A model generated the notes under the pieces. That model saw only the letters and a list, made by a program, of their open reading frames with translations, was not told the DNA's origin and made no database searches. From contig NZ_CAQI01000053.1 of assembly GCF_001046895.1 (NCBI RefSeq), forward strand, positions 372,001 through 436,000: a stretch of DNA of 64,000 bases, written 5' to 3'. This document shows positions 1-11,900 of this stretch, in pieces; position 1 is the stretch's first letter, and each line of letters starts with the position of its first letter. This stretch comes from Pseudarthrobacter siccitolerans. Its GTDB lineage: Bacteria > Actinomycetota > Actinomycetes > Actinomycetales > Micrococcaceae. Both the position numbers and the translations under genes were made by a program.

Positions 1-346
1 GGCCCCGGCGCCCCGGGTTTGGGTGCATTCCTGTGGCTGGGTCCGGAGCCGGCCATCAGAGATTTCCCGGCGCCTGCTCCTTCGTCGCTTTGACGGCGCC
101 TACATAAATCCCTGATGCCCGGCACCTCGCACGGAAGGACCGGATGGGCCGCGGCAGGACGACAGCACAAACGGCCCGCGGCCGCAAAAACGGCCCCGGT
201 CAGCACCGTTCATGCGGGGCAGGGCCGCTCAAGTCCCCAACCTGTGGCGGCACGTCCTGTCTGAGCACTAGCGAGGGCGCCGGTGCCGGAGCGAACCCAG
301 CCGACGGGACCCGCGGACTCAACCTTTGGGTGGTGCGGGTTAAAAG
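1..346. other. Non-coding stretch beyond the clpC terminator
   Basis: No convincing gene is visible here. An open frame beginning near 144 has no Shine-Dalgarno sequence, an Arg/Gly-rich composition expected from random GC-rich DNA, and runs into the clpC terminator. The stretch probably holds the 5' region of a gene left of the window. Confidence 0.5.
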
Positions 347-385
347 CGAAAGCCCCGCCTGCTCTGGGAGCAGGCGGGGCTTTCG
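347..385 (-). terminator. Strong Rho-independent terminator after clpC
   Basis: An 18-bp perfect stem (arms 347-364 and 368-385, 3-nt loop) lies 9 bp beyond the clpC stop. Read on the minus strand it is followed by a CTTTTA stretch, so it should end the clpC transcript. Confidence 0.9.
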
Positions 386-394
386 GGTGATGCT

Positions 395-2887
<2,493 letters not shown>

Positions 2888-3148
2888 TTCGCCACACTCC
2901 TAGCTACGACGTACTTTGATGCTACGTGGCCAGCCCATCGTTGTGGAGCGTGTTCGCCACGGGGGAAACCGGAGTCGTCACGGAATAATTGCAGCGGCCC
3001 CTTCGAGGACCCCCGCCGCCGTCCACTGAGGGCAGGGAAATGTGCCTTCAGCCCCTTGCCCGCACAACCGCAACGGCCCATTCTTGGCGGTAGCGGAGTT
3101 GTTGTTGCGGGGCTGCAGTTGCGGAAGAAGCGGCGGGAGGGCAGGAAG

Positions 3149-3766
3149 ATGCCGGAGGTAAACCTGGAAAGCGTCAAGCGGCCCGCGGGGGTGGCTTTGG
3201 CTGCCGGCGCGGTGTGGCTCGCCGGGATCAGTCCGGTCTCCCGCGTGTATCTGGAACCGGATCCGGTTCGGCGGCTCGCGATGCTGCGCAACGGGCGGAG
3301 GTCCTGGGTGCTGGGGCAGCATGTTGCCGCAGCAGGAACCGCCGCCATGCCCGCAGCGTTTGCCCGGCTTGCCCTTGCCCTCCCCGCCGGAAGGACCAGG
3401 GCGCTGGCAGGGACAGCCGCCGTCGCCCTCGCCGCAGGGGCACCCATGTTTGTGTCCCAACTCGCGATGCGGGCGGCTGACCTTGAAGGATTCGCCGCCC
3501 GCCGCTTTCCGGCATGGCCGTTCCTTAGCTACGCGTGGCTGCATGTGGTCGCCCTCGGATCGCTGTCAGCCGCCCTGGCAACCTTGCCGCACAAGGAAAA
3601 AGAAGCGGCAGCACTGGGACTCGCCGCGCTCGGCTCCGGCGCCGTGCTGGCGAAAACGGGCGACATTCCGCCGTTCGTGTTCTATCTCTGTGAACAGCTC
3701 GCCGCAGCAAGCCTGCTGCGCGGCACATCTGCCAACCCCCACAGCAGCCCGGTGCCGCCGCAGTAA
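3149..3766 (+). CDS. Predicted small integral membrane protein, unknown function
   Basis: A 205-aa protein divergent from clpC. It has several Ala/Leu-rich hydrophobic segments (for example GVALAAGAVWLAGI near the N-terminus and ALAGTAAVALAAGAPMFVSQ in the middle), suggesting four or five membrane spans, and a Ser/Pro-rich tail. The ATG at 3149 follows GGAGGGCAGGAAG, a good ribosome site, so I prefer it to the longer open frame, which overlaps clpC. I do not recognise a family. The short Arg-rich stretch VRRLAMLRNGRR is probably a cytoplasmic loop. The gene shares its upstream region (2888-3148) with clpC. Confidence 0.65.
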   Translation: MPEVNLESVKRPAGVALAAGAVWLAGISPVSRVYLEPDPVRRLAMLRNGRRSWVLGQHVAAAGTAAMPAAFARLALALPAGRTRALAGTAAVALAAGAPMFVSQLAMRAADLEGFAARRFPAWPFLSYAWLHVVALGSLSAALATLPHKEKEAAALGLAALGSGAVLAKTGDIPPFVFYLCEQLAAASLLRGTSANPHSSPVPPQ

Positions 3767-3807
3767 TTTACCGGGACTTCCGTCCGTTTCAGTTTCCGGG
3801 ACCGAAA

Positions 3808-3839
3808 AAGCCCTGCTCCCAAAACAGGAAGCAGGGCTT
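3808..3839 (-). terminator. Terminator for lsr2, between convergent genes
   Basis: AAGCCCTGCT (3808-3817) pairs with AGCAGGGCTT (3830-3839), with a further CC/GG pair in the loop. On the minus strand the stem is followed by a run of T (TTTTTCGG), so it mainly ends lsr2 transcription; it may act in both directions. Confidence 0.8.
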
Positions 3840-3860
3840 ATTACCGGACTGGCACCGTAA

Positions 3861-4199
3861 CTAGGAATTGGCCTTTTGGTAGGCTTCCTGGATTTCAGCC
3901 TGAATTCGGCCCCGGCTGTTAACCGTGTAGCCGTTTTCGCGGGCCCATTGACGAATCTGGGCCGAATCATGGCTGCGGCCACCGGCGGCGGCTTTGGTCC
4001 GGGCAGTCCGGCCGCTGCTGCTGCCGGAAGCCTTTCGTGCTGCACCGATAAAACGCTCCAATGAGGAGCGAAGTTCCGCGGCATTAGCTGCGGAAAGATC
4101 GATCTCGTAGTTGACCCCGTCAAGGCCAAACTTAACATTCTCGTCTGCGGATCCCCCATCCAGATCATCAACGAGGATGATGTTTACTTTCTGTGCCAT
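3861..4199 (-). CDS. lsr2: Lsr2 nucleoid-associated xenogeneic silencer
   Basis: An H-NS-like DNA-bridging protein that silences AT-rich, often horizontally acquired, DNA in actinobacteria. At 112 aa it has normal Lsr2 length. The N-terminal dimerisation part (MAQKVNIILVDDLDGGSADE...FGLDGVNYEIDLS) is followed by an Ala/Arg-rich linker. The C-terminal DNA-binding domain contains IRQWARENGYTVNSRGRI, where the RGR loop enters the minor groove. The ATG is preceded by AAAGGAAG. The region upstream is clearly richer in A/T than its surroundings, which fits autoregulation. Confidence 0.95.
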   Translation of the reverse strand: MAQKVNIILVDDLDGGSADENVKFGLDGVNYEIDLSAANAAELRSSLERFIGAARKASGSSSGRTARTKAAAGGRSHDSAQIRQWARENGYTVNSRGRIQAEIQEAYQKANS

Positions 4200-4257
4200 T
4201 AAAAGTCTTCCTTTGGGAAAGGTTCGGGTTTTCAGAAAAGCAGGATGTTTCCTAAAA

Positions 4258-4287
4258 AGTATGACTCTCTTTATGGCAACGCGTCAA
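4258..4287 (-). promoter_or_regulatory. lsr2 promoter, AT-rich
   Basis: On the minus strand TTGACG (4287-4282) and CATACT (4263-4258) are separated by 18 bp, about 60 bp upstream of the lsr2 ATG. The 5' leader contains long T and A runs, unusual in this window. Confidence 0.55.
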
Positions 4288-4322
4288 AGCGCCTAATGGC
4301 TCTTGGGGATAAAGGCGGGAAA

Positions 4323-4511
4323 TTAGGGGGTTTTATCTTTTGATTCGGGGTCCGTGCGCTCGGCAGGAGTTGCCGCCCGGGCTTCGGCTTCCGCCTGTGC
4401 CCGGGCTTCAGCCTGGCGTTCGGACTTGTCCGCATTAAAGATCGCTTTCATGGCGAACCAGAAGAGCAGTCCCACCACGATGGAGGGCAGCAGGACAGCT
4501 ACGTATTCCAT
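4323..4511 (-). CDS. Small single-pass membrane protein downstream of lysS
   Basis: A 62-aa protein. An N-terminal membrane helix (VLLPSIVVGLLFWFAMKAIF) is followed by a highly charged Ala/Glu/Arg tail (QAEARAQAEAEARAAT) likely to form a cytoplasmic helix. Its ATG lies 2 bp beyond the lysS stop, so the two are almost certainly co-transcribed and translationally coupled. I know no function; small membrane proteins at this position are common in Micrococcaceae. Too short for a fold-based guess. Confidence 0.75.
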   Translation of the reverse strand: MEYVAVLLPSIVVGLLFWFAMKAIFNADKSERQAEARAQAEAEARAATPAERTDPESKDKTP

Positions 4512-4513
4512 GG

Positions 4514-6052
4514 TTAGTGACCCTCGGGCTTGAGCAGCGGGAACAGGATGGTTTCGCGGATGCCGGCACCGGTGAACAGCATGACAAGCCGGTCGATTCC
4601 GAGTCCGATCCCGCCCATGGGCGGGGCGCCGTATTCGAGTGCCCGCAGGAAGTCCTCATCCAGCTGCATCGCTTCATCGTCGCCGGCCGCTGCGTGGCGG
4701 GACTGCTCCGTGAGCCTCTCGCGCTGGATCACGGGGTCGATCAGTTCGGAGAACGCGGTGCCGCGTTCCATGCCGCCGATAATGAGGTCCCAGGCCTCGA
4801 TCAGCCGGCCGTCCTCGCGGTGCGGACGGGCCAGCGGCTGGGCGGAGGGCGGGTAGTCGTAGACGAAGGTCGGGTTCCGCAGCGTGGGCTCGACGATTTC
4901 GCCGAAGAGCTCAACCACCAGCTTCTCGGCGTCCCACTTGGGGTCAACCTTGACCTCGTGCTTCCCGGCAATCCCGCGAAGCACCTCCAGCGGAGTGTCC
5001 GGGGTGATCTCCTGGCCAACGGCGTCGGACAGTCCGGGGTACACGGACACCCAGGCCCAGTCGCCGTCGAGGTTGATCTCCCCTGCTTCGGTCTGCAGGA
5101 CGCGGCCGGCACCCACGGCGTCGGCGGCGTCGAGGATGATTTCCTTGATGCGCTCCGCCATCACAAACTGGTCCGCCCACGCCTCGTAGCACTCAAGGGT
5201 GGTGAATTCCGGGCTGTGGGTGGAGTCCACGCCTTCATTGCGGAACACCCGGCCCATGTCGTAGACGCGGTCGATGCCGCCCACCACGGCGCGCTTGAGG
5301 TACAGCTCGGTGGCGATGCGCAGGGTCATCTTCTGGTCGAAGGCGTTCATGTGGGTCTCGAACGGCCGGGCCAGCGCGCCGCCGTGGACCAGCTGCAGGA
5401 TGGGGGTCTCCACCTCAACGTAGCTGTGCCGGAAGAGCGTCTCGCGGATGGAGCGGGTGATGGCAGCCCGGGTGTAGACCATTTCGCGGGCTTCGTCGCG
5501 GACCATAAGGTCCACGTAGCGCTGGCGGACGCGGGTTTCCTCGTTCAGCTCGGCGTGCAGCACCGGCAGCGGGCGCAGAGCCTTGGACGCCATGGACCAG
5601 GAGTCGGCCATGATGGACAGCTCGCCGCGGCGGGACGAAATCACCTCACCCTTGATGAACACGTGGTCGCCGAGGTCAACGAGGGCCTTCCAGTCGGCGA
5701 GCGCTTCCTCCCCGATGTTGGCCAGGCTGAGCATGGCCTGCAGGCGGGACCCCTTGCCGTCTGTGCCGCCCTCCTGGAGGGTGGCGAAGCACAGCTTGCC
5801 CGTGTTGCGGACGAACACCACGCGCCCGGTGACGCCCACGGTGTCGCCGGTGGTGTCATCGGCCTGGAGGTGGGCGTACTTTTCGCGGATCTCGGCGAGG
5901 GAGTGCGTCCGCTCCACACCCACCGGGTACGCCTCGGTGCCGCGCTCAAGAAGTTTGGCGCGCTTTTCCATGCGGATCCGCATCTGCTCGCTGGCGTCCA
6001 GCGGCTCCGGGGCGTTCTTGGGCGAGGGGGTGTTTTGGGAAGTCACAATCAT
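4514..6052 (-). CDS. lysS: Lysyl-tRNA synthetase, class II
   Basis: Charges tRNA-Lys with lysine using ATP. From the ATG at 6052 the protein has 512 aa, normal for bacterial LysRS. After an N-terminal extension comes the OB-fold anticodon-binding domain (GDTVGVTGRVVFVRNTGKLC) and the class II catalytic domain with motif 2 (FRNEGVDSTHSPEFTTLECY) and motif 3 (GIGLGIDRLVMLF). An upstream in-frame ATG would overlap the divergent hydrolase promoter. A GTG two codons further in is also possible. In M. tuberculosis panD and coaX precede lysS; here an accessory block does. Confidence 0.96.
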   Translation of the reverse strand: MIVTSQNTPSPKNAPEPLDASEQMRIRMEKRAKLLERGTEAYPVGVERTHSLAEIREKYAHLQADDTTGDTVGVTGRVVFVRNTGKLCFATLQEGGTDGKGSRLQAMLSLANIGEEALADWKALVDLGDHVFIKGEVISSRRGELSIMADSWSMASKALRPLPVLHAELNEETRVRQRYVDLMVRDEAREMVYTRAAITRSIRETLFRHSYVEVETPILQLVHGGALARPFETHMNAFDQKMTLRIATELYLKRAVVGGIDRVYDMGRVFRNEGVDSTHSPEFTTLECYEAWADQFVMAERIKEIILDAADAVGAGRVLQTEAGEINLDGDWAWVSVYPGLSDAVGQEITPDTPLEVLRGIAGKHEVKVDPKWDAEKLVVELFGEIVEPTLRNPTFVYDYPPSAQPLARPHREDGRLIEAWDLIIGGMERGTAFSELIDPVIQRERLTEQSRHAAAGDDEAMQLDEDFLRALEYGAPPMGGIGLGIDRLVMLFTGAGIRETILFPLLKPEGH

Positions 6053-6108
6053 CAAGTTTACCGGGCATCGGGCCGGCCTGGCTGCGCAGCCTCCCAACCG
6101 CCCCTGCC

Positions 6109-6121
6109 TAGGATGGGGTGG
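6109..6121 (+). promoter_or_regulatory. -10 box directly before a GTG start (leaderless)
   Basis: TAGGAT at 6109-6114 lies 6 bp before the GTG at 6121, with no Shine-Dalgarno sequence. Transcription would start at or next to the start codon. Confidence 0.5.
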
Positions 6122-6975
6122 TGAAAGAACGGGTACTTCCAACGCACGACGGCGGCCGGCTGGCTTTGTACAGTTACGGCACCGGGGATGCGCCTGGCGA
6201 ACGCCGCGTGGTGCTGATCGGCGGGGCGTTCCTCACCGCCCTGATCTACCGGCCGTTTTCGACAGCGCTGGCAAAGGGCCTGGGCGAGGGCTGGGCCGTG
6301 GACGTTTATGACAGGCGCGGCCGCGGCAGCTCCTCCGAACAACCGGCAGACTACTCGATGGCCACCGAGATAGCGGACGTCCGCACGGTCATGGACGCCA
6401 CCGGGGCGCGAAACATCCTGGGCCACAGCCTGGGTGGCTCGGTGGCACTTAACGCCGTGCAGGAGTTCACCGGCACCCGGTATGTTCCGGACAAGCTCGC
6501 GGTGTACGACGCCGCCGTGAACATCGACGGCAGCATCGACACCGCCTGGCTGGACGGTTTCGAAGACGCCGTCAACAAGGGCAAAGTGGGCCGCGCCCTC
6601 GCCCATATGAAGAAGGCAACCAAACCAGACTCGCCCTTGGCAAGGATCCCGGAGCCCGTCCTCGCCGGGCTGATGGCCGTGATGTCCCGCACCAAGGTGA
6701 ACAGGATGTTCCAGGAGGTGATGCCCAGCGGCGTGGGCGAACTCCGGGCGGCTTACAACGAGCCGGACCATGCCAGGGACTTCAGCCTGCTCCCCGCCAA
6801 TACCCACTTCATGGCGGGCGGCAGGAGTCCCGGTTATTACAAGGCAACGGCTGAGCGGCTGCACGCCGCAGTCCCCGGCAGCACCTACGAGCTCTCCCCC
6901 AAGTGCTTCCACGGTTCCATCCCGGCCGCCGTGGATGAACTGGTCACGGACATCTCCGAGTACTTCAAGGGCTGA
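6121..6975 (+). CDS. Alpha/beta hydrolase, paralogue of the gene at 16733
   Basis: A 284-aa alpha/beta-fold hydrolase with nucleophile elbow GHSLGG (Ser nucleophile) and an oxyanion region IGGAFL. The final His is probably in SPKCFHGSIP. There is no signal peptide, so it is cytosolic. The substrate is unknown. The pattern YDRRGRGSSSEQPADY...DVRTVMDATG is shared with the hydrolase at 16733-17569 (NRRGRGSSSPQPEDY...DLDTVMKHT), so the two are paralogues on either side of the guanidine-type operon. Two consecutive GTG codons (6118, 6121) could start it. I choose 6121 because of the -10 box. Its last 91 bp overlap the minus-strand frame of the allophanate hydrolase. Confidence 0.8.
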   Translation: MKERVLPTHDGGRLALYSYGTGDAPGERRVVLIGGAFLTALIYRPFSTALAKGLGEGWAVDVYDRRGRGSSSEQPADYSMATEIADVRTVMDATGARNILGHSLGGSVALNAVQEFTGTRYVPDKLAVYDAAVNIDGSIDTAWLDGFEDAVNKGKVGRALAHMKKATKPDSPLARIPEPVLAGLMAVMSRTKVNRMFQEVMPSGVGELRAAYNEPDHARDFSLLPANTHFMAGGRSPGYYKATAERLHAAVPGSTYELSPKCFHGSIPAAVDELVTDISEYFKG

Positions 6976-8927
6976 GGCCGCACCAACTTCCTGCCCCCGA
7001 GTTTTTGTCCAGATATGCAGAGATAAACCGCCTCGAAGCCTGCATATCTGGACAAAAACTCCCAGGGGGTAGCTGCGGTCAGGCGCGCTCTCCCCTGCTG
7101 AAACCCCGCCAGCGCGGCATCGCCCAGGTTCTGCCACAGGCTCTTGTGCCGGCCCTGTTGGTCCTTGGCTGCCAGCCAGTCGCCGTAGCGGGTGATGTCC
7201 TCACCGCCGGCGGCCGCCACGGCATCGCAGGAGAACCCCACGGCCCTGGAACCGTCGGCCAGTTCGATGGCCCCGAGCAGCATGGGTTCGGGGAGTTCGG
7301 CCAGGAACCGCCCCAGCCCCGCTTCCGAGACAAGCCACCGTTCACCGGCCAGCTCCGCGCCGTCGTCGGACCGGTACACCCCCGGCTTCGGCGGGACGGT
7401 GTCCAGGGACACCATCCGGTAGCGCGCAGCGGTCCGCACGGGCCCGTCCCAGGCGGCGCCGAGCGCCTCGAGCTGCGGAGCCAGCGGCTGGCCCTTGCGG
7501 TGCGCGCCCACCACCACCAGCGGCACGGCGGTTGCGCCGGCGGCCACGGGCCAGGGAGCGGACGACGACGGGCCGTCGCCACTGCGGGCAACCGCCGGAG
7601 CCGCGCCCGCGGCGAAAAGCGCGGGAGCCGCCGGGGTTGCCTCCAGGCGGCGGGCAATGTCTGCGGCAACAGCGTCATCGAAGGTCCGGCCCACCACGGT
7701 CAGCCCGAACTGGGCGCCGTCTACTTCGGCGGCGGGCACTGCCACAGCGCACAGGTCGAACAGGTTGCAGAAGTTGGTGTACGTGCCCATCAGGGAGTTC
7801 ACACCCACCGGGTCCGCGGCCACCTCGGCAAGGGTGGGATGGAACGGGGCGGTGGGGATCAGGAGGGCGTCAAAGCCCTCCAGCCCGGCCATCGCCTCCT
7901 GCTTGAGCGTTTCGAGCGCGGCCGTATCGGCCACGTAACGGTGGGCGGGCACTGTGCCCGCTGCCCGGATGATGCGTTCCACGGTGGGATCGATGCCCGC
8001 CTGGCTGTCCGCGCCGCCGTCGTGCTTGTCCAGGAAAGCGCCCACGGCGGCGTAACGCTCGGCCACCAGCGCGCCGTCGTACAGCAGCCGGGCCGCCTTG
8101 AGGAAGGCATCGAACTCGATGGGTTGGGCGTCCACTCCCGAGTCGCGGAGGTGCTCCACCTGCCGGGCAAACTCTGCCGCCCAGGTGTCCGGGAGTGCCG
8201 GCAGGGTTGCCGGGTAGGCGACGCGCGGCTTTTCCGGAGCCGCCAGCCGGATGTCCGCCGGCCACGCCCGTGAGTCCCCCGCCATCACCCCCATGGCAAG
8301 CTCGGCAGTGGAGAGGTGCCGGGCAAAGATGGTGACGGCATCCCAGGACTTGCAGGCGGGCACCACACCGGCCGTGGACACAACATCCAGGGTCGGTTTG
8401 ATGCCCACGATGCCCTGCAGCCCGGCAGGGACGCGGCCAGAGCCGGCCGTGTCCGTCCCGATGGCGATGTCCACCAGCCCCAAGGCGACGGCAACCGCGG
8501 AACCGGAGCTGGAGCCGCCGGAGATGAACTCCGGGCGGCGCGAGTCCCGGACTGCGCCGTGCGGGCTGCGCGTGCCCACCAGTCCCGTGGCGAACTGGTC
8601 CAGGTTGGTGGCGCCCAGGACCAGGGCTCCGGCGGCCCGCAGCCGGGCCACCGCTTCGGCGTCTTTCTCCGGAAGGTAGGCGAAGCCGGGGCACGCCGCC
8701 GTCGTCGGTATTCCTGCCACGTCAACGTTGTTTTTGACCCCGAGCAGGAGCCCGGCAAGGGGCAGGTGAACGCCGCGGGCCACGGCCGCATCGATGTCAG
8801 CGGCTTCGGCCAGCAGATCAGCCTCCCCGCGCAGGGTGATCCAGATTTCCGGGCGGTCCACTGCTTCGAGTGCGGCGAGCGCTGCCTTGACCCGTGCAGC
8901 GGCTCGGTTGGTGATCTCGTTGATCAT
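6885..8927 (-). CDS. atzF: Allophanate hydrolase (amidase family), C-terminus extended through a palindrome
   Basis: Hydrolyses allophanate to two ammonia and CO2, the last step of the operon. The N-terminal amidase-signature domain shows the Lys of GVKNNVDVAG, the Ser-rich GGSSSGSAVAVA and the nucleophile region GTDTAGSGRVPAGLQG. The C-terminal domain of the family follows (about 440-600, containing VVVGAHRKGQPL and KPGVYRSD). The ATG overlaps the carboxylase stop in ATGA, so translation is coupled. Oddity: after LAGFQQGRARL the frame has no stop, reads through the 63-bp palindrome at 6999-7061 (EFLSRYAGF...CISGQKL) and ends only at 6885, antisense to the neighbouring hydrolase. About 50 C-terminal residues are therefore probably not ancestral. 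Confidence 0.9.
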   Translation of the reverse strand: MINEITNRAAARVKAALAALEAVDRPEIWITLRGEADLLAEAADIDAAVARGVHLPLAGLLLGVKNNVDVAGIPTTAACPGFAYLPEKDAEAVARLRAAGALVLGATNLDQFATGLVGTRSPHGAVRDSRRPEFISGGSSSGSAVAVALGLVDIAIGTDTAGSGRVPAGLQGIVGIKPTLDVVSTAGVVPACKSWDAVTIFARHLSTAELAMGVMAGDSRAWPADIRLAAPEKPRVAYPATLPALPDTWAAEFARQVEHLRDSGVDAQPIEFDAFLKAARLLYDGALVAERYAAVGAFLDKHDGGADSQAGIDPTVERIIRAAGTVPAHRYVADTAALETLKQEAMAGLEGFDALLIPTAPFHPTLAEVAADPVGVNSLMGTYTNFCNLFDLCAVAVPAAEVDGAQFGLTVVGRTFDDAVAADIARRLEATPAAPALFAAGAAPAVARSGDGPSSSAPWPVAAGATAVPLVVVGAHRKGQPLAPQLEALGAAWDGPVRTAARYRMVSLDTVPPKPGVYRSDDGAELAGERWLVSEAGLGRFLAELPEPMLLGAIELADGSRAVGFSCDAVAAAGGEDITRYGDWLAAKDQQGRHKSLWQNLGDAALAGFQQGRARLTAATPWEFLSRYAGFEAVYLCISGQKLGGRKLVRPQPLKYSEMSVTSSSTAAGMEPWKHLGESS
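6999..7061. repeat. 63-bp palindromic element, type A copy 1
   Basis: 22-nt perfect inverted arms (6999-7020 and 7040-7061; the left arm begins GAGTTTTTGTCCAGATATGC) flank a 19-nt centre. A further CCCCC (6994-6998) can pair with GGGGG (7065-7069). It sits at the convergent ends of a hydrolase and the allophanate hydrolase and is read in frame by the latter. The same arms and size recur at 38959 and 42105. Confidence 0.95.
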
Positions 8928-11900
8928 ACTGCTGCTTCTTCCAGTTTCTGGGCTTCGCCCGCCAGTTCAACCTCCAGGTCCGAGCCGCCGAGGACCAGCA
9001 CAGCCTCGCCGGCCACCACCTGCGACCCGGCAACCGGCAGCACCCGCAGGACCACGCCGTCGCACGGCGCCTCCAGCACGGTTTCCATCTTCATCGCTTC
9101 GAGGGATACCAGCGGCTGGCCCTTGACCACCCGATCGCCCTCCGCCACGTCAACCTTCCAGACGCTCGCCGCGAACGGCGCGGCCACGAGGGAACCGCCG
9201 TCCGGAACCTCCACCTCGTCCGCAGCCGGTACCACGACGGCGGCCAGGGCATCGGCACGGTCAAACTCGCCGGCGTCGGCCCATGCCTGCCGTTCGACGG
9301 CGAAAGCCGCACCCTGCTTTTCGCGGAACGCCGCGATGGATTCACGGTTTTCCGCAAGGAACACCTCGTGCTCGGCCAGCGAAAAGGTGCCCTCCTCGAT
9401 CTCCACACCGCGGCCGCGGCCGGCGGCCATGTCAGCCCGCAGATCCAGCAGTTCCTCGGGGCTGACGGGGTACCAGGAGATCCGGTCAAAGAAGCGCAAC
9501 AGCCACGGTGAGCCCGGCTCGAAGGGGGCGGAATCCGCGTAGCGCGACCAGACCTGGGTGGTGCGGCCCACGAACTGGTAGCCGCCCGGTCCTTCCATGC
9601 CGTAAATGCACATGTAGGCGCCGCCGATGCCCACCGCGTTCTCCGGCGTCCAGGTGCGGGCCGGGTTGTATTTGGTGGTGACCAGGCGGTGGCGCGGATC
9701 GAGCGGGGTGGCCACGGGAGCGCCAAGGTAAACATCGCCCAGGCCCAGGACCAGGTATTCGGCGTTGAAGACGGTGTCGAACACGTCGTTGACCGAGTCC
9801 AGGCCGTTGATGCGGCGGATGAATTCGATGTTCCAGGGGCACCACGGCGCGTCGTCGCGGACACCGGCCATATAGCGCTCGATCGCTTCGCGGGTGGCGG
9901 GGTCATCCCAGGAAAGCGGCAGCCGGACGGTGCGGCTGGGAACCACCAGTTCGGAGCTGGCGGGCAGCGCCGCCTCGATCTCCTGGACCAGGCCCAGCAG
10001 CCGGTTGGTGGACAGCACCGAAGGGTCCACCTTGATCTGCAGGGAACGGATGCCTGGAGTAAGGTCCACGATTCCCGGCACCCGCAGCTCTTCGATGTGC
10101 TGGTGCATGGCGTGAACCCGGGCGCGGAGCCCGAGGTCCAGCACCATGTCGCCGTATTCCACGAGCAGGTTGTCATCCCCCGAGCGGCGGTAGGTGACCG
10201 CCGGGCGGCCGGCGCCTTCGGGCACCCGGCCGAGCACGCCGTCGTCGCCATCCCCGCGCCGGGTCGGGGCGGGAGAAGTGCCGGCTGCGGCGGCGGTGAC
10301 GGAGGAGATATCCCCGGACCACCCGGCGTCGCCCGGCAGGACCAGCTGGCGGCCGGGTCCCAGGTCCCCGGCCGACGGCGCCTGGCTGGCTTTGATGGGA
10401 ACGAACCGGACCTTGTCCCCCGGCCGGAGCTGGCCGAGCTTCCAGCGGTCGGCGGTCACCACGGTGACCGGGCAGACGAAACCGCCCAGGCTGGGACCGT
10501 CGGGGCCCAGCAGGATGGGGGTATCGCCGGTGAAGTCCAGCGCGCCCACGGAGTAGGCGGTGTCGTGGATGTTGGAGGGGTGCAGGCCGGCCTCGCCGCC
10601 GTCCGTACGGGCCCAGCGCGGCTTCGGGCCGATGAGCCGGACGCCGGTCCGGGCTGAGTTGAAGTGGACTTCGTACTCCGCGGCGTACAGTTCCTCGATG
10701 TCTTCGCGCTGGAAGAACTCCGGGGCACCGTGCGGGCCTTCCACCACCGAAAGTTCCCAGGCCGAAGTCAGGGCCGGCCGGCTGTCCAGCGGCACTGCGG
10801 CCGTGGGGGCTTGTCCGCTGCTGGCAGCCTTGACTGCCCGCAGCACATCCCCGGCGCGCAGCACCCGCCCGGCGTGGCCGCCGAACTGTCCCAGGGTGAA
10901 GGTGGAAGCGCTGCCCAGGTACTGCGGGATGTCCAGGCCGCCCTGGAACAGGATGTAGCCGCGCAGGCCTTTGCTGCCGGCCGTGCCGACGTCGAGCGTT
11001 CCTCCCGCGGGGACCGTGACGGGCGCCCAGCCGGGCACCTCGGTCCCGTCAACTGTCACGGTTACTTCAGCGCCCGTGACGCACACGGCGGTGGCGTGGG
11101 TGAAGGTCAGGCTGGGGCCGGTCATGGTGAATTCAAGGCCGGGAGCACCTTCCGGGTTGCCCAAAGCCGTGTTTCCGAGCCGGAAGGAAAGATCGTCCAT
11201 GGGGCCGCTCGGAGGTACGCCGATCTGCCACAGGCCCATGCGGCCGGGCCAGTCCTGCACGCTGGTCTGCAGGCCGGGGCGGAACACGGTGATCCGCGGT
11301 TCGGGATCCCCTACGCTGTCCAGCGTGCTGGTGGAGTGCTGGACGGTGCGGACCACGTCGAGGGCGGTGGCGGCGCGGAGCAGCCCGAGGTTGGTTTCGA
11401 TCCCGTCGATCCGGGTGTCTTGGAGCGCTGCGGAGAGCCGGTCAAGGGCTTCGGTGCGGTTCGCGCCGGAAGTGATGATCTTGCCCAGGAGGGGATCGTA
11501 GTTGGTGGACACTTCGGTGCCGGTTTCGGCCCAGGCGTCCACGCGGACGCCCTCTGTTTGCGGGTAGGCGGCGTTGGTCACGGTGCCGGCGCTGGGCTGG
11601 AAACCGCGGGCCGGGTCCTCTGCGTAGACGCGTGTTTCCACTGCGTGGCCTGTGACCGGGAGGCTGTCCGGCACACCGGCAAGGACGGTTGAAGCTTCGT
11701 TGCCGCCTTGGGCCAGGCGGAGCATCCATTCCACCAGGTCCACGCCGGTGACGGCCTCGGTGACGGGGTGCTCCACCTGCAGCCGGGCGTTGACCTCAAG
11801 GAAGGATGCTTCCCGGCGGGCGGAGTCGTAGACGAATTCGACGGTCCCGGCGGAGCGGTAGTTGAGGGAGGCGCAGAGGGCGCGGGAGCTGCGGTGGAGT

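Noticed and set aside
4517..6124. Long plus-strand open frame antisense to lysS
   Set aside because: Shadow of lysS with no ribosome site and no recognisable domain.
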